Source: AC-32 sp963755635 | GTDB taxonomy: Bacteria; Actinomycetota; Thermoleophilia; Gaiellales; Gaiellaceae | Direction: 5' to 3' | NCBI GenBank assembly: GCA_963755635.1 | Contig: CAVWKS010000010.1 | Span: forward strand, 399,055-463,054 | DNA length: 64,000 bases | Shown here: positions 23,243 to 31,490 of the stretch, one piece after another | How positions within the stretch are numbered: position 1 is the first letter of the stretch | How the letters are laid out: every line of letters starts with the position of its first letter | Position numbers and translations under genes: made by a program | Notes under the pieces: model-generated | Database searches by the model: none | What the model saw: only the letters and a program-made list of their open reading frames with translations | Told to the model about the DNA's origin: nothing

Positions 23243-25042
23243 CTACCGCGAGGAGCGCTCGACGCCGAGGCTGCGCAGGGAGCGCTCGAACTCCGGGACC
23301 TGTCCCTGGATGCGTTCGAAGTCCGGCTCGGAGAGAGCGAGGAGCTTCATGGGCGTCCGGGCGACGACCGTGGCGGTTCGTTTTCCCGCTGTCAGCAGAA
23401 GTCCGATCTCGCCGAACGTGTCGCCTGGGCCGAGCGCCACGGGTAACGGGCCGCCGGCACCGATGACTTCCGCCTCGCCCGCTTCGATCAGGTAGACGGT
23501 GCTTCCTGACTCGTCGACCGTGACGACTTCTGTGCCCGCGTCGACCTCCGCCTCGCCCATCGCTTCCGCGAGCTCCTCGAGCTCGGCAGTGGGGAGGTCG
23601 GCGAACAGAGGTGCGCTCGCGATCCTTGCCGTATCGATGACGAGAGCCGGCGGGATGGGGTGGTTAGACACAAACATCTCGGCGGGGTCGTGCGTGGCTC
23701 TGATCTTGCGAAGCCGCTGGAAGGTGTAAGTCTTCAGCGGGTAGAGCCGCGCGCCCCCGACCTGCCGCTCGGCGAAGTTGAAATACGTCCGCGCCGACTC
23801 CCAGGGGGCTAGCGCGGCCTTGACTCGGTCGACCGCCTCATGGACAGCGGCGGCGATCTCGGGGTTCGGCGCCATCCCGACGGCGAACATCACGTATCCG
23901 GCATCGAGCGTGCCGACCGCGCCGTGGTGTTCAGCCGAACTGGCCATTGCCCCGCCGAGCTGTCGTATCTCGAGCGAGATCAGCGGTGGGACGGCGTTCT
24001 GGACGAACGCGTCGATTGCCTCGTCGGGCAAGCGCTCGAGGAACAGCCCGTCGCCGACGCCCGGGACGGGGTGGGGCGGGTCCATATGCAGGTGTTGAAG
24101 AGCAGTTGGCGCCACGGCGGCGAAGGTGTCCATCGCCGGATCGAGCTCTCTCAGCTGCGCGACCAGCGCGTTGCCGTCGGCCTCCGAGCCGACGAAGACC
24201 GCCTCGACGATCACGAAGCTCTGGCCGCGCATCGGCTCCGGAACGTCCGGAAGGGGTGGAAAATGAAGGATCCGGCCGACCGACGTGACCTCGTGCGGCA
24301 CCGTCTCGGCCCATTCGCGCCAGGAACGCAACACCTCGCCTGCCCGCTCGAGGGGCCAGAACATCGCGCCGGCGTATAGCTCGGGCATGGGATACAGCTC
24401 AAGCTCGATCGCCGTGACGACGCCGAAGCTGCCGCCGCCACCCCGGACGGCCCAGAACAGATCGGGCTCGTTCTCACTGTCCAGCCGCACAAGCTTTCCC
24501 TCGGAAGTCACGAGCTCGACCGCGGTGACGCTGTTGGCGGCGAGCCCTCGGCTCCGCGCCAGCCAGCCCATGCCGCCTCCGAGTGTGTAGCCGACTACGC
24601 CGACGTCGGGAGAGGAACCGTGGAGGACGACGAAGCCCTGTTCGGCGGCAGGCACGACAACGTCCTCCCAGAGCGCTCCAGCCTGGATGCGCGCCCGAGC
24701 CGCGCCGGCGTCGATCTCTACACCACGCAAACGCGATGTCTTCACGAGGATCGTGCCGTCCAGCACTGCGAGCGCGGACGCTCCGTGGCCGGTTCCCTGT
24801 GGGGCGATCCGAAGGCCGTGTTCACCCGCGAACTCGACGACCTTGACGACGTCCTCGACGGACTCGACCAGTGCGACCGCGAACGGCCTCTGATCAACCG
24901 CGAGGTTCCACGCCCGACGAGCGTCGTCCCACTCGGGGTCGCCTGGAAGCACGAGGCCGCCGGTGAGCCGGCCCCGCAGGGCGTGGAGATCGCCCGTCCC
25001 GACGCGATCGGCGAGAGCAGGGGAACGAGCGCCGTCGGTCAT
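23243..25042 (-). CDS. FAD-linked (BBE-type) oxidoreductase fused to a cyclic-nucleotide-binding domain
   Basis: A 599-residue two-part protein. Residues ~20-450 form a berberine-bridge-type flavoenzyme: RIAPQGTGHGASAL is the FAD loop with a candidate FAD-linking His, GYTLGGGMGWLARSRG is the second FAD block, and FVSNHPIPP is the BBE C-terminal motif. Residues ~470-590 form a cNMP-binding-like domain with GDTFGEIGLLLTAGKRTATV. The substrate is unknown. ATG 25042 is chosen because a TAGCAT box lies seven bases upstream; an ATG nine bases further out is possible. Confidence 0.82.
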   Translation of the reverse strand: MTDGARSPALADRVGTGDLHALRGRLTGGLVLPGDPEWDDARRAWNLAVDQRPFAVALVESVEDVVKVVEFAGEHGLRIAPQGTGHGASALAVLDGTILVKTSRLRGVEIDAGAARARIQAGALWEDVVVPAAEQGFVVLHGSSPDVGVVGYTLGGGMGWLARSRGLAANSVTAVELVTSEGKLVRLDSENEPDLFWAVRGGGGSFGVVTAIELELYPMPELYAGAMFWPLERAGEVLRSWREWAETVPHEVTSVGRILHFPPLPDVPEPMRGQSFVIVEAVFVGSEADGNALVAQLRELDPAMDTFAAVAPTALQHLHMDPPHPVPGVGDGLFLERLPDEAIDAFVQNAVPPLISLEIRQLGGAMASSAEHHGAVGTLDAGYVMFAVGMAPNPEIAAAVHEAVDRVKAALAPWESARTYFNFAERQVGGARLYPLKTYTFQRLRKIRATHDPAEMFVSNHPIPPALVIDTARIASAPLFADLPTAELEELAEAMGEAEVDAGTEVVTVDESGSTVYLIEAGEAEVIGAGGPLPVALGPGDTFGEIGLLLTAGKRTATVVARTPMKLLALSEPDFERIQGQVPEFERSLRSLGVERSSR

Positions 25043-25049
25043 GAGCGGC

Positions 25050-25055
25050 ATGCTA
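25050..25055 (-). promoter_or_regulatory. Putative -10 box TAGCAT for the FAD oxidoreductase
   Basis: TAGCAT on the minus strand ends seven bases before the ATG at 25042 and supports that start over longer alternatives. Confidence 0.45.
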
Positions 25056-25186
25056 CTTCCTCGACGTTTTCGGCTCTCACGGCCCGTCGGTGTGCCGCGC
25101 TCCACGCATTCAGTCGCTATTACTGCACGCGACTCGGCTGGTCGCGTCGTAGCAAGCTGGCAACGCACACCGCAGGGATAAGCGCG

Positions 25187-25213
25187 CTCGCCTGGGCCAG
25201 CGTGCGCGAATGT
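25187..25213 (+). repeat. Interspersed intergenic repeat, copy R2
   Basis: CTCGCCTGGGCCAGCGTG followed by CGCGAATGT. It is identical over all 27 bases to the copy at 26857. Confidence 0.7.
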
Positions 25214-25260
25214 ACCCGAGAGAGTGAGCTTGGGACGGACCCGTTGTGGCGCCGGAGTCG

Positions 25261-25266
25261 TAATCT
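25261..25266 (+). promoter_or_regulatory. Putative -10 box TAATCT for the gene at 25274
   Basis: TAATCT ends seven bases before the GTG at 25274. The surrounding sequence resembles 19114-19138. Confidence 0.45.
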
Positions 25267-25273
25267 CAATGTG

Positions 25274-25756
25274 GTGGCGAGAGGAATCATTGTGCTGAGT
25301 GTGGTGTGCCTGCTGGGCGCAGCGCTGAGAGGCTCGGCTCAGGCGTCTGGGCGTAGAGGGCATTGCGGTCCGGCTCTGTGCTTCCGCGCCGAGAGGGGCT
25401 GGTTCGGCTCAGTCGGGCCTGGGGTCGTGAACGCACGCCCCGCCGCCTGGGTCCTTTTCGGCAACTTCTGGTTCCCGGCCGATGCGGCAGGAAACGAAGG
25501 AGGTCCCTCTGTTCCGCCAGGCAAGGTGCTCATCGCGCTCGGGGACTGGCCGGTCGTGCGGCCGTATGACCGCTGGCCTCGCGTTCGTCGGCTTCGTCTT
25601 CCACGCGACGCGACGGCAAAGCGCGTGCTCCGATGGCACGTTCGTTTCGCGGGTCGGGCCGTTTTTCTCACGGTTCGCTTCGGCTCCGCACCGACCCGGC
25701 AAATGCGAACCCTCGCGAACGCGAAGCTAATGGCGGTCTACCGCAAGCAGCGGTAG
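25274..25756 (+). CDS. Secreted hypothetical protein
   Basis: A 160-residue protein of unknown function. It opens with a signal peptide (IIVLSVVCLLGAALRGSAQA), followed by a mature region with two Cys in GHCGPALC, a Trp/Phe-rich centre (FGNFWFPADAAGNEGGPSVPPG) and an Arg-rich C-terminus. No family was recognised. The GTG start matches both the leaderless promoter and the signal peptide; upstream extension of the frame is non-coding antisense to the FAD gene. Confidence 0.6.
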   Translation: MARGIIVLSVVCLLGAALRGSAQASGRRGHCGPALCFRAERGWFGSVGPGVVNARPAAWVLFGNFWFPADAAGNEGGPSVPPGKVLIALGDWPVVRPYDRWPRVRRLRLPRDATAKRVLRWHVRFAGRAVFLTVRFGSAPTRQMRTLANAKLMAVYRKQR

Positions 25757-25786
25757 TCACAGGAGTGCGGCGACGACAGGACGGTC

Positions 25787-25811
25787 CGTCTGGGCCAGCG
25801 TTCCCCAATGA
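25787..25811 (+). repeat. Interspersed intergenic repeat, copy R4 (diverged)
   Basis: CGTCTGGGCCAGCGTT followed by CCCCAATGA, 31 bases after the stop of the secreted protein. It shares CCAGAG and CAGTTC downstream with the copy at 20077. Confidence 0.5.
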
Positions 25812-25945
25812 CGCCAGAGTGCCCGTCCCGCAGTTCACAAGAACCGTCGCACCTCTTGTCGGCTTCTGACTCAAAGGCGACGTGTGCCTCGACCCAGGAC
25901 GTAGCGAGGCTCGCCGGCCATTTGCGCGACTAGGATCGCGACGGC

Positions 25946-26803
25946 GTGAACGCTGAGACGGAGCACCTGCGCGCCCGAGCCCGTCAGGTGCTGGAAGCTA
26001 CGACGAGCCGGATTCCGATCCGAGCTGCGTTGTTGGCAGGCTCGGCAGGTCGCGGCAATGCTGATCGCTTCTCAGACCTCGATCTCCTCTTCTACGTCGA
26101 TGAGGTGCCGACAAACGAGGCGATCGCCGAGGTTAGGAGAGCTGTAGGAGGCATCGAGCCTCTGAAGCGTCACGAGCCAACCGATTACTGGAATGGTGAG
26201 GAGTTCCGGCTAGACGGCATCCGAACAGAGGTCAGCTTCACGACCGTCGAACACACCGAGGGTGAGCTAGACGAGCTGCTCATTCAGCTGGTCGACGTTG
26301 CCTCGCCACGCCAGAAGGTCCTCTCTGGCATCGCCGAGGGCCTGCCCCTCTCTGGCCAAGCGCTCATCGGGCGCTGGAAGACGCGGCTACGCGAGTACCC
26401 GGAGCCGTTCCGGCGAGAGATGATCCGACGCCACTGGAACTTCTTTCCGCTCTGGTATTACGGAGAGGCGATGGCTCGCCGCGACAGCGAGCTGTGGCGA
26501 CTGGACGTGCTGCTCGATGACGCCTTCAACCTGCTCGGAGTTTTGGCTGGTCTCAACCGCCTCTACTTTGCACGGTTCGAACTCAAGCGGATGCGCGACT
26601 TCGTAGCCAAGATGGAACTTGCGCCGCCTTCTTTGGCGGACCGAATCGAGGGACTCTTCAGCCTGGCGCCGCAAGAGGCGGCAGAAGGTCTGGGCGCGCT
26701 CGTTGAAGAGACGCGGGCACTCGTGAGCGGCGAACTACCCGACCTCGAACTCCTGCTTCCCTTTCCACCGGGAACGCGCCAGGAACCGTGGTCGCGCGAG
26801 TGA
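25946..26803 (+). CDS. Nucleotidyltransferase-domain protein
   Basis: A 285-residue protein with the pol-beta/MNT nucleotidyltransferase signature AGSAGRGNADRFSDLDLLFYV near residue 31 (GS...SDLDL metal site), a third Asp/Glu candidate in RTEVSFTTVEH, and a helical C-terminal half with RHWNFFPLWYYGEA. It may be an antibiotic-type or toxin-type nucleotidyltransferase. No HEPN or antitoxin partner is adjacent. The GTG start follows TAGGAT by nine bases. By eye this gene is richer in A/T codons than the core genes. Confidence 0.7.
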   Translation: MNAETEHLRARARQVLEATTSRIPIRAALLAGSAGRGNADRFSDLDLLFYVDEVPTNEAIAEVRRAVGGIEPLKRHEPTDYWNGEEFRLDGIRTEVSFTTVEHTEGELDELLIQLVDVASPRQKVLSGIAEGLPLSGQALIGRWKTRLREYPEPFRREMIRRHWNFFPLWYYGEAMARRDSELWRLDVLLDDAFNLLGVLAGLNRLYFARFELKRMRDFVAKMELAPPSLADRIEGLFSLAPQEAAEGLGALVEETRALVSGELPDLELLLPFPPGTRQEPWSRE

Positions 26804-26856
26804 CGCTTCCTCCCAAAACATGCCCTCAGCCGGCTTGTAGGGCGATGACCCGGCCT

Positions 26857-26883
26857 CTCGCCTGGGCCAGCGTGCGCGAATGT
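26857..26883 (+). repeat. Interspersed intergenic repeat, copy R3
   Basis: CTCGCCTGGGCCAGCGTG followed by CGCGAATGT, between the nucleotidyltransferase and sigma-factor genes. It is identical to the copy at 25187 over 27 bases. Confidence 0.7.
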
Positions 26884-26960
26884 CCCCTGACCGAACCGCT
26901 CGCCGTGCGAACGTCTAGCCTGGGATAAAGAAAGGCTGGCTGCTAAACCCTCCTTTCACT

Positions 26961-27446
26961 GTGGATGCACGAGAACGAGCGATCGAATCTCTGTACCGCG
27001 AGAGGTACGTGCGGTTCCGGAACACGCTTGCAACCATCACCGGCAGCTACGACAGCGCTCGCGATGTCGTACAGGAGGCATTTCTCCGGGCTCTCAAGCA
27101 GCGGCGCTCGCTCCGCGACGAGCAGGCCTTGGAGCTGTGGGTGTGGCGGATCGCGCTCAGGACGGCTTATGAGTCACGCCGGAACGGGTCGGCGCCCGAA
27201 CGGCCGCCCGAAGAAGGCATCGAACCGATGCCGGTCGAGGCGGAGCGCGATCCTGCGCTCGCCGATGCTCTTCGGCGGTTGCCCGGGCGCCGGCGACTGA
27301 TCGTTTTCCTCCGCTACTACGCCGATCTCAGCTACACGCAGATCGCGGAACTCTGTGAGGTCAGCGAGGGAACGGTCGCTGCGACGATCGCGCAAGCGCG
27401 GGCCCAGCTCGCGGAGACGCTTCGAAAGGATCAGGTGACGGCATGA
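26961..27446 (+). CDS. ECF-type RNA polymerase sigma factor
   Basis: A 161-residue sigma-70 family protein with region 2 (RERYVRFRNTLATITGSYDSARDVVQEAFLRAL-type, with DVVQEAFLRA visible) and region 4 (LRYYADLSYTQIAELCEVSEGTV, a helix-turn-helix). The length and two-region layout fit extracytoplasmic-function sigma factors. Its stop overlaps the next gene, which encodes a single-pass membrane protein likely to be its anti-sigma partner. Confidence 0.87.
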   Translation: MDARERAIESLYRERYVRFRNTLATITGSYDSARDVVQEAFLRALKQRRSLRDEQALELWVWRIALRTAYESRRNGSAPERPPEEGIEPMPVEAERDPALADALRRLPGRRRLIVFLRYYADLSYTQIAELCEVSEGTVAATIAQARAQLAETLRKDQVTA

Positions 27447-28228
27447 CCGCAGCAATCGATCTTCTGGAAGAACGTCTCAACGCACTTGCAAATCTGGAGG
27501 ACGACTCGGACTGGCGGGCTGTCCGGAAGAAGCGGCGCGGGCCGCAAAGGCCGGCCTTCGCTGTCGGCGGGCAGGTCTCAGGGTTCCGGCTGGCGTCCCG
27601 TCCACGACTGCTCGTCTTTGCCGTGCTCGTCCTTGCCCTGCTCGCAGGTCCTGCGTATGCGATCGGGCGCGCGGTCGAGGGCTGGGTCGGTGGTGAGCCT
27701 GCGCCTCCGTCGATTGTCCACAACTTTGGCTCCTACACGCCACAGCTCGGCTTCAATCCCGAACCGGGAAAGGCGGTGCGAGTCGCCTCCGACGGCTCTG
27801 CTGCTCTCTACGCAACACCGAACGCCCAAGGCAGCTACTGCGTCGCGACGGATACTCCGGACGGAGGAATCTGCATCCAGCCGAAGGTCGCGGCCGAGCC
27901 ACTGATCGCCGGGATCATGCCGAACAAGACGCTGCTCGTCGCCGGTCGCGTCCGCGATCCGAGCGCCGTGGCGATCGCCTTCACCGATCCTGACGGCGCG
28001 ACAGTCACCCGTCGGATTGGCGCGGGAGGATTCTTCCTCGCTGCCCTTGCTGCGACAGAGCCGAAAGAAGGTGGGCTGCCGTATCCCTGCAAGAACGGTG
28101 CCTGGACGACGACTTTTCGCGCGTTCGGGGCCAATGGTGGAGAGTTGGCGAGCGCGCGGATCACGCTCGCCAGCAGGCCAACGAGCCGTTGGTACTCGTG
28201 CGGCTGGGCCGACGGCCCGCACAGCTAG
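27443..28228 (+). CDS. Single-pass membrane protein, probable anti-sigma partner
   Basis: A 261-residue protein with a short cytoplasmic N-terminal region (LLEERLNALANLEDDSDW), one membrane helix near residues 54-74 (RLLVFAVLVLALLAGPAYAIG) and a ~185-residue extracytoplasmic domain with four Cys (near 133, 144, 214 and 254). This topology and the four-base overlap with the sigma gene suggest a membrane anti-sigma factor or signal sensor. No zinc-binding HxxxCxxC anti-sigma motif is present. Confidence 0.65.
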   Translation: MTAAIDLLEERLNALANLEDDSDWRAVRKKRRGPQRPAFAVGGQVSGFRLASRPRLLVFAVLVLALLAGPAYAIGRAVEGWVGGEPAPPSIVHNFGSYTPQLGFNPEPGKAVRVASDGSAALYATPNAQGSYCVATDTPDGGICIQPKVAAEPLIAGIMPNKTLLVAGRVRDPSAVAIAFTDPDGATVTRRIGAGGFFLAALAATEPKEGGLPYPCKNGAWTTTFRAFGANGGELASARITLASRPTSRWYSCGWADGPHS

Positions 28229-28282
28229 GCGCCAACCGCCGAACAGCACTGTCGCTGGAAGCCCTCATCGGTGACGTGGGCT

Positions 28283-28329
28283 GGGCGAGCGTCCCTCTCG
28301 CCCGACGCTGGTCGTTAGCGGGGTCGGGC
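28283..28329. terminator. Overlapping hairpins between convergent genes
   Basis: Two perfect 7-bp hairpins share bases: GGGCGAG/CTCGCCC (28283-28303) and GCCCGAC/GTCGGGC (28300-28329). They fill the gap between two convergent genes. There is no T-run, so terminator function is inferred from position. Confidence 0.45.
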
Positions 28330-28330
28330 G

Positions 28331-28894
28331 CTAGGTGAAGTTCTGCCAGTAACGGCTCGGCGTGGGGCCCTGCTGGCCCTGGTACTTCGAGCCGAGCTCG
28401 TCCGCGCCGTAGGGCCGCTCGGCCGGCTCGGTCAGCTGGACGAACGAGAGCTGGCCGATCTTCATCCCGTAGTAGATCGTGATCGGGAGGTTGGCGACGT
28501 TCGAGAGCTCGAGCGTCACGTGGCCGTCCCAGCCTGGGTCGATGAAGCCCGCCGTCGAATGGATCAGCAGGCCCAGCCGGCCTAGCGAGCTCTTGCCTTC
28601 CAGGCGGGCCACCAGGTCGTCCGGGAGCTGGATCCGCTCGAGGGTCGAGCCGAGCACGAACTCGCCCGGATGCAGGATGAAGGCGCGGTCGCCGTCGATC
28701 TCGACGAGCTCGGTCAGGTCTTCCTGCTGCTGCTTGACGTCGATGTACGGGTAGCGCGCGTTGTGGAAGACGCGGAAGAGCCGGTCGACCCGGACGTCGA
28801 CGCTCGACGGCTGGATCAGCGACTCGTCCAAGGGATCGATCCCGATGCGGCCCTCCTCGAGCAGGCGGCGGATCGTCCGGTCGGAGAGGACCAC
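28331..28894 (-). CDS. dcd: dCTP deaminase, probably bifunctional (dUMP-forming)
   Basis: A 187-residue trimeric-fold enzyme of the Dcd/dUTPase family that converts dCTP to dUTP or directly to dUMP. Visible motifs are IQPSSVDVRVDRLFRVF, HPGEFVLGSTLE, GKSSLGRLGLLIHSTAGFID and the C-terminal GSKYQGQQGPTPSRYW. These closely match the mycobacterial bifunctional enzyme by eye, so dUMP formation is likely but inferred. The GTG start is preceded by TAAACT at six bases. Confidence 0.93.
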   Translation of the reverse strand: MVLSDRTIRRLLEEGRIGIDPLDESLIQPSSVDVRVDRLFRVFHNARYPYIDVKQQQEDLTELVEIDGDRAFILHPGEFVLGSTLERIQLPDDLVARLEGKSSLGRLGLLIHSTAGFIDPGWDGHVTLELSNVANLPITIYYGMKIGQLSFVQLTEPAERPYGADELGSKYQGQQGPTPSRYWQNFT

Positions 28895-28900
28895 GCGCGG

Positions 28901-28906
28901 AGTTTA
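28901..28906 (-). promoter_or_regulatory. Putative -10 box TAAACT for dcd
   Basis: TAAACT on the minus strand ends six bases before the dcd GTG, indicating a leaderless transcript. Confidence 0.45.
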
Positions 28907-28934
28907 CGGCCGTCGTATGCTCTTGCTCCTTTCG

Positions 28935-30114
28935 ATGGCAGAGCTCGATCGGAACGAACGTCTTCGCGAGCGGAGGCGTGCCCGCCGGCGGCGCCAGGTT
29001 CGGATCAGGCGGACGGTCGCGATCGCAATCCTGCTCGCGCTTGTCGCGGGGATCGCACTGGGAGCGAAGGCGGTCGGCGGGAACCACAAGGCGGCGCAGG
29101 CGAAGCCGTCGGCGCTTGGGCCTCCGCTGCGCCGCCGCAAGCCCGCGCTGCCTCGGCACATCCCGCCGCCCGACCACGTGCGCGGCGTCCACGTCACGAT
29201 GGCGCTCGCGTCGCTACCCGGAAAGCTCCAGCAGTACCTCGCGATCCCGGGCCTGAACGCGCTCGAGCTCGACGTCAAGGACGAGAACGGCCGCGTCGGG
29301 TTCGTCCCGCAGAGCGTCCCGCTCGCGAGCCGGATCGGCGCCTCCGGCCCGTACTACAAGGCGAAAGCGGGTCGTACGCCTGGTCCACGCGCACGGCATC
29401 TACCTGATCGGCCGCGTCGTCACCTTCGAGGACCCGGTGCTCTCGGAGAAGCGGCCGGACATGGCCGTGCACAACAGCGACGGCTCCGTCTGGCACAACA
29501 ACTCGGGACTCGGCTGGACGAACCCGTACGACCGGCGCGTCTGGCGCTACGACGTCGACGTCGCGGCCGCCGCGGCGAAGGCCGGCTTCGACGAGATCCA
29601 GTTCGACTACGTCCGGTTCCCGAGCGACGGCGACCTCTCGCTGATCCGCTACCCCGGGGCGCATCCGCAGGCGATGAAGTGGACGATCCCGGCCTTCGCG
29701 CAGTACGCGTCCAGCCGGCTCCACCCGCTCGGCGTGCGCGACTCGGTCGACGTCTTCGGCCTCTCCGCGACGCGCGATCTCGGGATCGGCCAGCTGCCGC
29801 GCCGGATCTCGCGCTACGTCGATGCCGTCTACCCGATGGCCTACCCGTCGCACTACAACCCCGGCGAGTACGGGATCGCCGTGCCGGACGACGCGCCCGG
29901 GATCACGGTGTCGCGCTCGCTCGCGGACTTCCGGCGCGCGCTCGAGGGCCGCAAGACGCGCCTCGTGCCGTGGCTCCAGGACTTCTCGCTCGGCCGGACG
30001 TACACGCTGACCGACGTCCAGCAGCAGATCGCCGCGGCCCGCGCCCACGGCACGCAGGGCTTCCTGCTGTGGAACCCGCTCGGGGTCTACACGCCGGGCG
30101 CGCTGACGCCGTAA
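28935..30114 (+). CDS. DUF4015/glycoside-hydrolase-like protein (frame-shifted)
   Basis: A membrane-anchored TIM-barrel-like protein of the putative glycoside hydrolase DUF4015 type. The N-terminus has a basic stretch and a membrane helix (TVAIAILLALVAGIALG), then HVRGVHVTMALAS and NALELDVKDENGRVG. The frame breaks in the GGG run at 29369-29371: removing one G joins it to VVRLVHAHGIYLIGRVV and on to FDEIQFDYVRFPSDG and AVYPMAYPSHY in the second frame, which ends at 30114. An earlier ATG at 28917 is an alternative start. The full length would be about 390 residues. Confidence 0.75.
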
Positions 30115-30125
30115 TTGGCGTCAGC

Positions 30126-30131
30126 TAATGT
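30126..30131 (+). promoter_or_regulatory. Putative -10 box TAATGT for the aminotransferase
   Basis: TAATGT ends seven bases before the ATG at 30139 and supports that start rather than the in-frame TTG at 30115 or ATG at 30133. Confidence 0.45.
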
Positions 30132-30138
30132 CATGTCT

Positions 30139-31461
30139 ATGGCGATGACGCGGACGATCGAGTTGCGGACGGACATCCCCGGGCCACGCTCCAGGGAGAT
30201 CCTCGAGCGCAAGGCACGCGTCGTCGCAGGCCCGCTCTCGGTCTTCCTGCCCGTCGTCGTCGAGGAGGCACATGGCGCGACGCTGACCGACGTCGACGGC
30301 AACACCTTCATCGACTTCACCGGCGGGGTCGGCTGCCTCAACGTCGGCCATTCGAACCCGCAGGTCGTCGCCGCGGCGCAGGAGCAGATGGCGCGCTTCT
30401 CCCACACCGACTTCACGATCGTCCCGTACGAGGTCTACATCACGCTTGCCGAGCGGCTCTGCGAGCTGGCCCCTGTGCGCAAGCCGGCCAAGGCCGCCTT
30501 CTTCAACGCGGGCGCCGAGGCCGTGGAGAACGCGATCAAGTTCGCCCGCTCGTACACCGGCCGGCCGGCGGTCGTCGCGTTCGAGGGCGGCTTCCACGGC
30601 CGGACGATGCTCGCGCTCAGCCTCACGTCGAAGACGCACCCGTACAAGGCGGGGCTCGGGCCGTTCGCGCCGGAGGTCTACCGCGTGCCGTTCCCGAACG
30701 AGTACCGCGGGCCGAGCGCGGCCGAGGCGCTGGAGGCGCTGGAACGCGCGCTCGTCACCCAGGTCGCGGCCGAGACGGTCGCGGCAATCGTGCTCGAGCC
30801 GGTGCAGGGCGAGGGTGGGTTCATCGTCGCGCCGCCGGAGTTCGTCGAGGGCGTGCGCCGGCTCTGCGACGAGCACGGGATCGTGATGGTCGCGGACGAG
30901 GTGCAGACCGGCTTCGGGCGCACCGGCCGGATGTGGGGGATCGAGCACTCCGGCGTCGAGCCCGACCTGATCACGATCGCGAAGTCGATCGCCGCGGGGC
31001 TGCCGCTCTCCGGCGTGATCGGAACGGCCGAGATCATGGACGCGCCCGGCGATTCGGCGATCGGCGGCACGTACGTCGGCAACCCGGTCGCCCAGGCGGC
31101 TGCGCTCGCAGTGCTCGACGTCTTCGCGGAGGAGAGCGTGGTCGCGCGCGCGGAGACGGTCGGCCAGACGATCCGTTCGCGGATGCTCTCGTGGCAGGAG
31201 CGCTGGCCGCAGATCGGCGACGTCCGCGGCCTCGGGGCGATGCTCGCGATCGAGCTCGTCTCCGACCGCGACTCGAAAGCGCCCGACGCCGACCTGGCGA
31301 GCCGCATCGTCGAGGAAGCGGCCGCACGCGGCCTGTTGCTGCTCAAGTCCGGCATCTACTCGAACTGCATTCGCGTGCTGACGCCGCTTGTGATCTCTGA
31401 CGCAGAACTTGACGAGGCGCTCGAGGTCTGGGAGAGCGCCCTCGACGCTTCCCTGGCTTAG
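30139..31461 (+). CDS. gabT: 4-aminobutyrate-type class III aminotransferase
   Basis: A 440-residue PLP enzyme of aminotransferase class III. Visible features include FFNAGAEAVENAIKFAR, FEGGFHGRTMLALSLTSK, the cofactor Asp in VMVADEVQTGFGRTG and the PLP Lys in ITIAKSIAAGLPLS. The overall match is to GABA/5-aminovalerate transaminases, which move an amino group from GABA to 2-oxoglutarate. Other omega-amino acids are possible substrates. Neighbours give no pathway context. Confidence 0.85.
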   Translation: MAMTRTIELRTDIPGPRSREILERKARVVAGPLSVFLPVVVEEAHGATLTDVDGNTFIDFTGGVGCLNVGHSNPQVVAAAQEQMARFSHTDFTIVPYEVYITLAERLCELAPVRKPAKAAFFNAGAEAVENAIKFARSYTGRPAVVAFEGGFHGRTMLALSLTSKTHPYKAGLGPFAPEVYRVPFPNEYRGPSAAEALEALERALVTQVAAETVAAIVLEPVQGEGGFIVAPPEFVEGVRRLCDEHGIVMVADEVQTGFGRTGRMWGIEHSGVEPDLITIAKSIAAGLPLSGVIGTAEIMDAPGDSAIGGTYVGNPVAQAAALAVLDVFAEESVVARAETVGQTIRSRMLSWQERWPQIGDVRGLGAMLAIELVSDRDSKAPDADLASRIVEEAAARGLLLLKSGIYSNCIRVLTPLVISDAELDEALEVWESALDASLA

Positions 31462-31490
31462 CACGCCGCAGGACGGGCAAACTTCACGCC

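Noticed and set aside
20077..26883. Integron gene-cassette array
   Set aside because: The repeat lacks clear RYYYAAC/GTTRRRY ends, several genes are on the opposite strand or have their own promoters, and no integrase is in the window. Kept only as an alternative for the repeat finding.
29350..29380. Programmed frameshift in the DUF4015 gene
   Set aside because: There is no slippery heptamer, stem or nearby Shine-Dalgarno; a one-base error in a GGG run is simpler, and similar breaks affect many genes here.
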